From contig JADJEK010000008.1 of NCBI GenBank assembly GCA_016709145.1, forward strand, positions 116,148-180,147: DNA of 64,000 nt, in the 5' to 3' direction. Positions 1-8,266 of the stretch are shown one piece after another (within the stretch, counting starts at the first letter, position 1; the number at the start of each line of letters is the position of its first letter). Source of the stretch: Planctomycetota bacterium (GTDB taxonomy: Bacteria; Planctomycetota; B15-G4; JADJEK01). The position numbers and the translations under genes are program-made. The notes beneath the pieces were generated by a model that was not told the origin of the DNA, did no database searches, and worked only from the letters and a program-made list of their open reading frames with translations.

Positions 1-737
1 TCGGCGAGCAGATCGGCAAGGGCCTGTACGACGGCGCGGAGCAAGCCGAGATCTGCATCTCGGGCGGCGAGCTCGCGCAATTGAAGGACATGATCAAGGG
101 CCACGCGCCGGGCTCGGGCCTCGATCTCGCTGGTATGGCGTACGGGCTCGTCGAGCTCGCGGACGTCAACCTAGGGCGCCAATGCCGCGAAGGCGACGTC
201 GTCATCGGCGTCGGCAGCTCGGGGTTGCACAGCAATGGCTACACGCTCGCGCGTCACGTGCTGTTCGAACAAGCGGGCCTGAAGGTCGACACGTTCCTCG
301 ACTCGCTCGGCACGACCGTCGGCGCCGCGCTGCTCGAGCCGACACGCATCTACGTCAAGGAGTTCAAGGCGTTGAAGCGCGCCCGCGTGCCGCTGCACGC
401 GATCCTGCACATCACCGGCGAAGGCCTGTTCAACATGAACCGCGTCGACGCGCCGGTCGGCTTCGTGCTCGATCAATTGCCCGAGCCGGCCCCGCTGTTC
501 CGAGAGATCGCGAAGCGCGGCAACGTCCCGGCCACCGAGATGTACCGCGTGTTCAACATGGGCATCGGCATGTTCTTCGTCGTGCCGCAGGACAACGTGA
601 ACCAGACCCTGTCGATCCTGCGCGAGTCCCCGATGCCAACGCAGATCTGCGGCCGCGTGGTCCACGACCCGGAGAAGAAGATCGTCGTCCCGCAGCACAA
701 GCTGCTCGGGAAGGACGATCGGTTCTTCGCGATGTGA
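1..737 (+). CDS. purM: Phosphoribosylformylglycinamidine cyclo-ligase (AIR synthetase), 3' part
   Basis: The frame is open from base 3 and stops at 735-737, giving about 244 residues. The family is usually about 345 aa, so roughly the first 100 residues lie left of the window. The enzyme closes the imidazole ring in purine synthesis (FGAM + ATP to AIR) in the cytosol. Visible family marks are GLDLAG, the GSSGLHSNGYTLAR stretch and the C-terminal NMGIGM motif of the AIRS C domain. The last 15 codons or so (VPQHKLLGKDDRFFAM) are odd because 45 bp of them are duplicated exactly at 5470-5514, beyond the next two genes. This suggests something was inserted at the purM 3' end. The assignment is from motif recognition and is confident. 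Confidence 0.93.
   Translation, partial: GEQIGKGLYDGAEQAEICISGGELAQLKDMIKGHAPGSGLDLAGMAYGLVELADVNLGRQCREGDVVIGVGSSGLHSNGYTLARHVLFEQAGLKVDTFLDSLGTTVGAALLEPTRIYVKEFKALKRARVPLHAILHITGEGLFNMNRVDAPVGFVLDQLPEPAPLFREIAKRGNVPATEMYRVFNMGIGMFFVVPQDNVNQTLSILRESPMPTQICGRVVHDPEKKIVVPQHKLLGKDDRFFAM
685..729 (+). repeat. 45-bp direct repeat, copy 1 (inside purM 3' end)
   Basis: Bases 685-729 are identical to 5470-5514, in the same orientation. The copy starts at TCGTCCCGCAGCAC and ends at CGGTTCTTCG. It codes for the penultimate residues of PurM. Identity stops abruptly on both sides. The two copies bracket the SBBP/FG-GAP cassette. Confidence 0.95.
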
Positions 738-1089
738 GGGATCGGAAACGAGCGGCAGATCTTCAGCGGACCAACCTCGTTCACGCTCTCCGCACCGGAG
801 TTCGCACTCGCTCGTCCGTCTCGATCTGGGCCGCAGACCGGCTCCAATACGGGTCGAACCCACTCGTGGTGACCCATTCGATGTCTCACCGCTCCACGAA
901 GCACGGCGTTTCCCGCAGGAGCACAGCACTACCCGCCGACGCATGACACGCGGCACTCGCAGTGAATCGTGTGAGAGGGTGGTGGATCAGTCGAGCGAGT
1001 GCTCCCCGGGGCTTGACAATAGAGCGATCGCCGAGCATCTTTCCGTACGTCGTTGCCGGGAACTTCCATACGAAGAAGAGGGAGACACG
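738..1089 (+). other. Intergenic region between purM and the SBBP gene
   Basis: This 352-bp stretch has no convincing gene. It contains a TTGACA hexamer at 1013-1018 and a purine-rich ribosome-binding site (AGGGAGA, about 1078-1084) just before the ATG at 1090. The rest shows nothing recognisable. It may be the left end of the inserted cassette. Confidence 0.6.
1013..1041 (+). promoter_or_regulatory. Candidate sigma-70 promoter of the SBBP/FG-GAP cassette
   Basis: A perfect -35 hexamer TTGACA (1013-1018) is followed after 17 nt by CATCTT (1036-1041), which keeps only the A and final T expected of a -10 box. It lies about 50 nt before the ATG at 1090. The -35 match is unusual in this GC-rich DNA, but the -10 is weak. 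Confidence 0.3.
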
Positions 1090-3727
1090 ATGATTCGCTC
1101 ATTTCCCGCCCTTGCATGGACCGTCGGACTTGCGTCGGTCTGGGTTCCGATGGACGTCGCAAACGGTGCCCCCCCCCCCCCAACGCGTAGAAGAATCGGC
1201 GCGCGGGGCTGATTGGAACGGGACGCAGCTCGCCCCCAAGCCGCCGATCTCAGGTCTTGGCTTCATTCGCAACGAAGGTCAGTGGCCCGATGAGGCGCGC
1301 TTCATGCTCCGCGATGGACCCGTTCAGACGTTCATCACCGACGATGCGCTTTGGTTCGGGACGCAGAAGATCGTTCAGCCCAGCGCGGACCGCAAAGGTC
1401 GACCGACCGGCACGCAGGCTTGGGTGCGGTGCGAGTTCGAGGGCAGTGCGAATATCGCGCGCGCCCGTGGGATCCGGAAGACGCAGTCGCACGCGAGTTT
1501 TTTCAAAGGGTCGGATCCCAGCCGATGGCGATCCCGGGTTTCGACCTACGAGCGCGTTCGAACTCGGGATCTGTACCCGGGCGTCGACGCCATCTTCATG
1601 AGGACGGGATCCGGCTTTCGATATGACCTTCACGTCGACCCAGGCGTCGACGAGCGCATCATCCGAATCGCGATCCAAGGCGCGACGCGCGTTCGCGTGA
1701 CCCCGGACGGCGATCTCGAACTCGAAACTCCAGCAGGTCCGATCACACACCGGAAGCCGAACAGTTTCATCAAGCGCGAGAATGATGCTCTGGAGCCCAC
1801 GCCAAGTCGATTCGTACTGCTGAGCGAGAACCTGGTCGGCTTCGACCTTCCCGAACGGAATCGCTCCGACGCGGTCTTGATCGATCCGCAGGTGACCCAA
1901 CCCGAGTGGTACTTCGGCTTCCTCGGCGGTGACTACGAAGATGCCGTGCTGGACGTCGCCGTCCGAAACGGGTTTGCGTACGTGACCGGATGCACGAGCA
2001 GCACGGACTTCCCGGCGAAAGTGCCGAACAACGTCTTCCCACCGATCACGGCGCCTCCGTACCAGGCACAGAATGCTGGCGGGAACGCGCTCGGCGTCGA
2101 CCTCGACGTCTTCGTCAGTCAAATCGACCTCATGGGCAACGAAGTGCGTTGGTCCACCTACCTTGGCGGCTACGAGGACAACCCGATCAATCCGTTCGTC
2201 CTCCAACAGGCATACCCTGGCGGTCTACTGTCCCCGAGCATCGACATCGGCCGAGGAATCGTCGTCGATCCGGGCGGACACGTGTACGTCGCCGGCTACA
2301 CCAACGCGAAGTTCAGCTTCCCAACCGCGACGACGAATCCATCGGGAATGCCGTTCCAATCCCAGGGTCGAGGGACTCTGCCGCCGGCTCAACCCACGAT
2401 TGGCCAGGGCGGACCTGGCGACGCGTTCGCATTCAAGCTCGGCGGCGCCGGTACGCAGTTGTTGTACTCGACGTATTTGTCCGGCCACGCGGCCGAAAGC
2501 GCCGAGGACATCGCCGTCGACTCTCAGGGGTATGCCTACGTAACCGGATGGACGTTTTCGGGAACCTACCTGAACGTCCCTGCAGCCGTCCAGCACCCGA
2601 CGGACCATTACCCGACGACACCCGGTGCTCTGCACGTCGAGCACGATGGATCGCTGCACACCGGGTTCTTGACCAAGGTCAATGTCGACGGCTCGGGCAT
2701 CGCCTACTCGTCCTACTTGTCGTCGAATCTCACTACGCCGCCCTTCGACCTGGCCAGAGTCGAGCCGACCGCGATCGCCATCCGTGAAGACGTCAACTTC
2801 CCGGGTCGCGTCGATGCGTACGTGACCGGGAAGGTGCACGTCGGAACGGTCTTCACGACGCCGAACGCGTCTTCGCAGGTCGGTTCATCGTGCCTGCTCG
2901 TCATCAACTCTGATTGCACGCAGTACCAGTATGCGACTCAGTTCGGCTCCTCGAATTTCGAAGATCGACCGCGTGGCATCACCGTGAACGATTCGGGACT
3001 GGTCGGCGTCGTCGGCGAACTCGGCACGAGCACTGCCCCGGCCGTGCTCGGCCTAAAGAACCCGATACAGTCGACGTACGGCGGCGGTGTGAAGGACGGC
3101 TTCATCACCGTGTTCGATCCCGCGGCAACTCAAGCAAACCAAAGCCTCGTGATGTCGAGTTACTACGGAAAATCCGGACTCGACGTGATCACGGACATCG
3201 CCGCCTACGGAACGCGGGCGTTCTACATCACCGGATTTCGCACTCCCGTGACCAGCACCACGTATTGCGGTCTCGGGTACAGCGGCTTCCAGAGCACGTC
3301 GAGTTGCTTCATCACGAAGTTCGAAGCTGGCCCGAACGGATCGGTCCTGCGGTGCGAAGGCCAATTCGGCGGCGGATACCCGGGGGTACCCAGCGTCCCG
3401 ATCGCGCCAGGCGACCGTGACGAAGCTACTGGAATCGCGGTCGACGCGTCGGGGATCTACGTGGTCGGCAGAACCTCGAGTACGTCGTTCTACATGGCCC
3501 AAGACGAACTTCAGGGATTCGCGAGCCCCCCCCCAGGATTCGAAAAGGGCGACACGAACGGCGACGGGCTACCGGACGCACCGACGCACAAGGGGCCGTC
3601 GCCTCCACAAGGCATCCAAGGTCCATTCTTCCAATCGTTGTACTCGTTAGACGCGCTCGACCCCGGTCTCAATCTACTCGAGTACTCTGGTTGGGACGGC
3701 TTTGTCATGAAAGTGCCACATCCATGA
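1090..3727 (+). CDS. Secreted SBBP-repeat beta-propeller protein, frame interrupted at a poly-C tract
   Basis: The body (frame of 1112-3727) begins with the GFIRNEGQWP motif typical of the conserved N-terminal domain of SBBP-repeat proteins. It continues with SBBP beta-propeller repeats such as VAVRNGFAYVTGCTSS and IAVDSQGYAYVTGWT, and ends in DGFVMKVPHP. A good start (SD AGGGAGA, ATG 1090) encodes a signal peptide, MIRSFPALAWTVGLASVWVP, but in a different frame. The two frames meet at 13 consecutive Cs (1169-1181). With 12 or 15 Cs, signal and body would form one protein of about 878 aa. As read, the signal frame stops after 40 codons. It is therefore phase-variable, a pseudogene, or a homopolymer sequencing error. 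The stop overlaps the next gene by 4 nt. A full-length paralogue is at 35374-37944. The function is probably an extracellular propeller; the substrate is unknown. Confidence 0.75.
1169..1181 (+). repeat. Poly-C13 tract at the signal-peptide/body junction
   Basis: Thirteen consecutive Cs lie immediately after the signal-peptide codons (…AAC GGT GCC CCC…). Loss of one C or gain of two would join the signal peptide to the mature body. A shorter run of nine Cs sits in the same gene at 3526-3534. Confidence 0.9.
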
Positions 3728-5388
3728 ACTACGGGGCCACTCGGATCGGAATCCTGTCAGGCTCAGTTCTTATGTTCATTCCCACTGCCGGCGCGCAAGA
3801 CCTCATCGCCCGATTCCCCGGTCCGACATCGTTCTCGAACGACTCGCTGCCGGTGTATGTGGGTGACTTCGATGGCGATGGCGTTACGGACGTCGGGTAC
3901 GGATCCCAATTCGCAGACTCGAACGGAACGAAGTCCGGTCACGTGCGCGTGTTCTCCGCAGTTTCCGGCGCGCTCTTGTTCTCGATGAAGGGACTGGCCC
4001 CGCACGACAACTTTGGTCTTTGCGTAGCTGCTCTCGGTGATCTCGACGGCGACGGGACTCCCGACTTGGCTGTGCTCGCCCCGGGGTCGGACAAAGGCGG
4101 GACCAACCGGGGCGCCGTCACCGTCATCTCCGGCGCGACTCAGTCCGTGCTGAAGGAGTTCCTAGGCAATGCGACGATGTCCCTTCGATGGTCGGTTGGC
4201 GCCGGTGACGTCGATGGCGACGGAGTCCAGGACCTAGCGATGACGTACTCAGGCACGGGGAAGACCCGAACGGACATCGTGAATCCGGTCACCGGCACTG
4301 TCCTTCGAACACGGACGTTCGCTCCGCCCGACTGGCTGGCGGAGCCAGTGATCGGACTCGGGTTGAGTTCCGGCGGAGACTTCAACGCGGATGGGTTTCC
4401 AGATCTCAGTGACGGGTGGGCTGCGACCGGAGCTGCGGTTCTTTCGGGTAGCGACCTCTCGTCCCTCGTCGTCACGCAATACGCAAGCAGTCTTGGTTCA
4501 GGTGGATTCGGTCGCGCGACGGACCTCGTTGCCGATTCGAATCTCGACGGCTACTCGGATCTCGTGGTCGGAGCGCCCGGCGGTGACGACCCGGCAGGAC
4601 TGGGCGCCGGGTTCTCTCGCTGCTTCCTCGGCCCCAACGCCACGCAAGCGTGGACCTTCTACGGATCGACGAGCCTGAGCCAAACCGGTCTGGGGGTCGC
4701 GGATGTCGGGGACTTCAATCAGGACGGCTACTCCGACGTCGGGATCGGTGCGCCGACAGACTTCACGTCGTTTTACCCCACGGGCAGCTTGACGATCGTC
4801 TCAGGTCTCGACGGATCCGTGCTGCACAAGATCTGGGGAGAACAGGGGGGCGAACTCGTGACGGCACGTCTCGACGGCGGAGTCGACGTGAACGGCGATC
4901 AATACCCCGACGTGATCGTCGGAGTTCCCAGTGCGATCACAAGTGTCGGCTTCGGCTCCGGCGAGCTCCGCGTGTACTCCGGATTGCTGACGTATGGAAA
5001 AGGCACGCCAGGAACAGGCGCCGTCACGCCCCTGCTGTCCCACGCCGGCGGGCTTCCTCAGCTCGGGAACTCGACGTTCTCGATCGAGCTGACCCACGCG
5101 CTCGGGGGTGCTCCCGGATTCCTCTGCATCGGCACCCTCGCGGCACAGATCCCGGCCGCGGGCGGCACGTTCCTCATCGATCCCCAGGGAGGCTTGGTCC
5201 TGCTCCCGATCGTCACGAGCGGATCGCCGGGCGCCACGGGGGACGGTTCGCTGTCGGTCCCGGCACCGATCCCGGGAGCGACCGCGATCGCGGGAATCAC
5301 GTTCCGGGTGCAAGCCGCAATCCTCGATCCCGTCGCGAACTCGGGGGTCGCGCTGACGCGAGGACTGAAGCTGTTCGCCCTGCCGTAG
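3724..5388 (+). CDS. Secreted FG-GAP (integrin alpha-like) seven-bladed propeller protein with C-terminal beta domain
   Basis: The ATG at 3724 overlaps the stop of the SBBP gene (ATGA), so the two are translationally coupled. The protein is 554 aa. It starts with a signal peptide (MNYGATRIGILSG…AGAQ), followed by seven calcium-loop motifs of the DxDxDG type (GDFDGDGVTD, GDLDGDGTPD, GDVDGDGVQD, GDFNADGFPD, ADSNLDGYSD, GDFNQDGYSD, VDVNGDQYPD), as expected of a seven-bladed propeller. The last 100 or so residues form a separate beta-rich module ending LKLFALP, shared with other secreted proteins in this window. The paralogue in the second cassette is at 33671-35377. It is probably exported and may act together with the SBBP protein. 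The exact role is unknown. Confidence 0.82.
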   Translation: MNYGATRIGILSGSVLMFIPTAGAQDLIARFPGPTSFSNDSLPVYVGDFDGDGVTDVGYGSQFADSNGTKSGHVRVFSAVSGALLFSMKGLAPHDNFGLCVAALGDLDGDGTPDLAVLAPGSDKGGTNRGAVTVISGATQSVLKEFLGNATMSLRWSVGAGDVDGDGVQDLAMTYSGTGKTRTDIVNPVTGTVLRTRTFAPPDWLAEPVIGLGLSSGGDFNADGFPDLSDGWAATGAAVLSGSDLSSLVVTQYASSLGSGGFGRATDLVADSNLDGYSDLVVGAPGGDDPAGLGAGFSRCFLGPNATQAWTFYGSTSLSQTGLGVADVGDFNQDGYSDVGIGAPTDFTSFYPTGSLTIVSGLDGSVLHKIWGEQGGELVTARLDGGVDVNGDQYPDVIVGVPSAITSVGFGSGELRVYSGLLTYGKGTPGTGAVTPLLSHAGGLPQLGNSTFSIELTHALGGAPGFLCIGTLAAQIPAAGGTFLIDPQGGLVLLPIVTSGSPGATGDGSLSVPAPIPGATAIAGITFRVQAAILDPVANSGVALTRGLKLFALP

Positions 5389-5469
5389 CCGCTCCCCAAG
5401 GTGGGCTGGCGCGTACCTCGCCTCGCTTCGTGATTCTGTGGGGTCCGACGCACCGGCAGGCGTCGCTCC

Positions 5470-5514
5470 TCGTCCCGCAGCACAAGCTGCTCGGGAAGGA
5501 CGATCGGTTCTTCG
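5470..5514 (+). repeat. 45-bp direct repeat, copy 2 (purM 3'-end remnant)
   Basis: An exact copy of bases 685-729 lies 82 bp after the stop of the FG-GAP gene. Read in the purM frame it gives PQHKLLGKDDRFFEMG and then a stop at 5523-5525. It thus looks like the displaced original tail of purM. No other coding signal is seen between 5389 and 5601. Confidence 0.95.
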
Positions 5515-5601
5515 AAATGGGATGACCCCGGGCGTCGGGCCGGGGCGTTGTGCGGGGATGTTCCACCCGGAACCGAACCCGCTGCGGGTGTGCACCCTTC
5601 C

Positions 5602-6867
5602 ATGCTCCGACCGATCCTCGTTGGCGTCGCGTTCTCTCTCGCGTCCCCATCGCTGATTTCCGGCGTCCTCGTCGTCGACGACGCTCCTGGCCCAGGCGTG
5701 ACGCACACCAGTCTTTCGATCGCGGCGAGTCAGGCATCCGACGGCGACACGATCCTCGTTCGGCCGGGCCAGTACGGCCCGTTCACGATCGACGGCAAGT
5801 CGCTTCAACTGATCGCCGACGGAGCTTCGGCGCAGATCGCCGTCGGCGAATGCCGCATCCAGAACCTCGGCGCGCAGCAGTCCGTCGTCGTGCGGGGCCT
5901 GTTCATGACGGGAGCCCTGGTCGGCGTCCCCCGCTTGTTCATCGAAGAATGCGTTGGATCCGTGTTGATCGAGGACTGCGACGTCCACACCGCGATCAGC
6001 GCGGGCGCGGCGCTGTGGAGCGCCTCGACGTACGTCCGTGACTCGCAGCGCGTGGTCTTCGCGCGCTGCACCTTGGAAACGGGCGGCGGCGGCGGGTTCT
6101 TCGTCACCAATCTCACGGGAACGTTCACCGGGCCGCATGGCCTGATGGCGCGCGACTCGCACATCGCGCTCTACGACTGCGTCGTTCGTGGCACGACCAG
6201 TCCGAAGTTTGGTGGGCAGGGCGGGCACGGCGCGCATGTGCTCGGCGGCTCCTTGTTCGCCTCGGGCTGCTCGTTCAGCGGCGGTCAGGGTGGGATCGGC
6301 GGGTTCACGTCGACACCGTTCGGACCGATCATCGTTCCAGGCGGTCCCGGCGGGGATGGCATCCAGCTCACGGCTTCGAGTTCACCTGCGATCGGGCGGT
6401 TCGTCGATTGCACGTTCGACGCCGGGTCCGGCGGCGCGGCAGGACAGGGCACGTTCGCGGGCATCCCCGGACAACCGTGGACGACTCTGCAGCAAGCAAC
6501 CGCGTCGTTCATCGCCGAACCGGCGCGGTCGTTCGACTCGACGTCTCCCATTCACGCGGGTCAATCGACGACGCTGACGTTCACCGCACCCGCCGGAGAG
6601 TTGGTGTTCACGGCGGCGACGCTCGGGATGAACCCGACCTACTTCAACGCGCTCGCAGGAACGCTGGTCCCGACGGTCCCCTTCCTGTTCACGACGATCG
6701 GCACGGTGCCCGCGAGCGGAACGCTCGTGCTCACGCTGCCCTTGCCGATCTTGCCGCCAGGAACCGGTGCTCTGTCGATCGCGCATCAAGCCGTCTACGG
6801 CACGTCGGCGGGGTTCGCGCGACTCGGGTCGCCGTCGACCTTGGTCCTGCTCGATCCGGCGTATTGA
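5602..6867 (+). CDS. Secreted right-handed parallel beta-helix protein (first of a tandem pair)
   Basis: The ATG at 5602 was chosen because it begins a signal peptide (MLRPILVGVAFSLASPSLISG). The open frame extends further upstream but without a signal. The 421-residue protein has the GDTILVRPG…GKSL opening typical of pectate-lyase-like beta-helices. Turns such as VLIEDCDVHT, VVFARCTLE and IALYDCVVRG follow. After about residue 310 comes a beta-rich module ending STLVLLDPAY, present also in the next gene and, more distantly, in others here. No catalytic residues for a lyase could be identified. It is probably an extracellular binding or structural protein. A paralogue follows after 53 bp. Confidence 0.75.
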   Translation: MLRPILVGVAFSLASPSLISGVLVVDDAPGPGVTHTSLSIAASQASDGDTILVRPGQYGPFTIDGKSLQLIADGASAQIAVGECRIQNLGAQQSVVVRGLFMTGALVGVPRLFIEECVGSVLIEDCDVHTAISAGAALWSASTYVRDSQRVVFARCTLETGGGGGFFVTNLTGTFTGPHGLMARDSHIALYDCVVRGTTSPKFGGQGGHGAHVLGGSLFASGCSFSGGQGGIGGFTSTPFGPIIVPGGPGGDGIQLTASSSPAIGRFVDCTFDAGSGGAAGQGTFAGIPGQPWTTLQQATASFIAEPARSFDSTSPIHAGQSTTLTFTAPAGELVFTAATLGMNPTYFNALAGTLVPTVPFLFTTIGTVPASGTLVLTLPLPILPPGTGALSIAHQAVYGTSAGFARLGSPSTLVLLDPAY

Positions 6868-6920
6868 CCGCAATTCGTCCGTTCTCGCCCCGGAACGCCC
6901 CCCTTTTTCGGACTCCAACC

Positions 6921-8240
6921 ATGGTTCGAGCTGCACTCCCCTCTCTGCTGATTTCGTCGATCGTCTGGTCAGGAACTTCGGCTCTCGGCGGCGTCCTCGT
7001 CGTCGACGACGCCCCGGGCCCTGGCGTCACGCACACCAACTTGTCGACCGCGATCTCCGACGCGGCCGACGGCGACACGATCCTGGTCCGGCCCGGTCTT
7101 CACGGCATCGTCTTCATCGACGGCAAGTCGTTGACGATCGTCGCCGACGGGACCCCGCGGCCTTCGATCTTCGGCAACCTCCTCGTCCGCAATCTCTCCG
7201 CGACGCAGCAAGTCGTCCTGCGCGGATTCGACAACATCGGCGTGACCTTGGGTTCGCCGGGACTGCGCGTGTTGGACTGCGCCGGCAGCGTGTTCGTCGA
7301 GGACTGCACGTTCGACAGCACCGACGGGCAAGGCCAAGGCGGGATCTCGATCACGCCTGCCGTCCAAGTGGAGCGCAGCGATCGCGTGGTGTTCACTCGT
7401 TGCGCCCTCGAAGCGACCGACAGCGTGCTGCAATCGATGTCGGTGTTCGGCTCGCAACAGGTCGACGGGCCCCACGGCCTGCATGCCGAGGACTCGCACG
7501 TCGCGCTCTACGACTGCGTGTTGCGCGGAGCGGTCGGCTACGCCGTCGGTTGCCACGGCGGTGACGGCGCGATGATCGCGGGCGGATCGCTGTTCGCGTC
7601 GGGTTGCTCGTTCCAAGGCAGCCAAGCCGGACCGGCGGGCACTGTGTTCATCTTCGCCGTACCTGCCGGAGACGGGGGCAACGGCGTGCGACTGACCGAC
7701 CGCGTGACGACCGGCGTCGCGCCATACTCGCGCTTCCAAGGTTCGACGACCTTGACGACTCCGGCGATCGGTCGGTTCGTCGACTGCTCGTTCACGACCG
7801 GACTCGGTGGCGACGGAGGTGCGTCGCCCGACGGTGCGCCGGGCCAGCCGATCGCATCTCTGCACGGCGCGAACGCGTCGCTGCTCGGCGGACCGGCGCG
7901 CTCGTTCGAATCGAGTTCACCCGTCCACGCCGGAGGCTCGACGACGTTGACGTTCAACGCGCCCGCGGGCGAGCTGGTGTTCACGGCGGCCGCGATCGGC
8001 GCTCAGCCGATCTACGTCAACGCGCTCGCGGGCAGCTTCGTCCCCACGCTGCCGTTCCTGTTCACGCCGATCGGAACGATGCCGGCCAGCGGTGTCCTCG
8101 AACTGACGATCCCGCTGCCGCCGCTCCCGGCGAGTACAGGAGCGCTGCAGATCATCCATCAAGCCGTGTACGGAACGACGACGGGCGAGGGTCGTCTGGG
8201 CTCACCGTCGACGCTGGTGTTGCTCGATCCGGCGTATTGA
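6921..8240 (+). CDS. Secreted right-handed parallel beta-helix protein (second of a tandem pair)
   Basis: The ATG at 6921 begins a signal peptide (MVRAALPSLLISSIVWSGTSALG). The 439-aa protein is a paralogue of the preceding gene: both share VLVVDDAPGPGVTHT near the start, GDTILVRPG, the beta-helix turns (VFVEDCTFDS, VVFTRCALE, VALYDCVLRG) and the C-terminal module ending GRLGSPSTLVLLDPAY. The middle has diverged and contains an insertion around 7700-7750. Such a pair suggests a recent tandem duplication. It ends 26 bp from the convergent phosphatase-like gene. The function is unknown. Confidence 0.75.
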   Translation: MVRAALPSLLISSIVWSGTSALGGVLVVDDAPGPGVTHTNLSTAISDAADGDTILVRPGLHGIVFIDGKSLTIVADGTPRPSIFGNLLVRNLSATQQVVLRGFDNIGVTLGSPGLRVLDCAGSVFVEDCTFDSTDGQGQGGISITPAVQVERSDRVVFTRCALEATDSVLQSMSVFGSQQVDGPHGLHAEDSHVALYDCVLRGAVGYAVGCHGGDGAMIAGGSLFASGCSFQGSQAGPAGTVFIFAVPAGDGGNGVRLTDRVTTGVAPYSRFQGSTTLTTPAIGRFVDCSFTTGLGGDGGASPDGAPGQPIASLHGANASLLGGPARSFESSSPVHAGGSTTLTFNAPAGELVFTAAAIGAQPIYVNALAGSFVPTLPFLFTPIGTMPASGVLELTIPLPPLPASTGALQIIHQAVYGTTTGEGRLGSPSTLVLLDPAY

Positions 8241-8266
8241 CGAGGGGCGGGCGCTGCCTCCCACTT

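Noticed and set aside
171..956. Long minus-strand open frame overlapping purM
   Set aside because: It is Arg-rich antisense of purM; high GC leaves open frames opposite real genes.
3526..3534. Nine-C run as a second slippage switch
   Set aside because: The body frame is open across it and no alternative frame gains sense, so no switching effect is visible.
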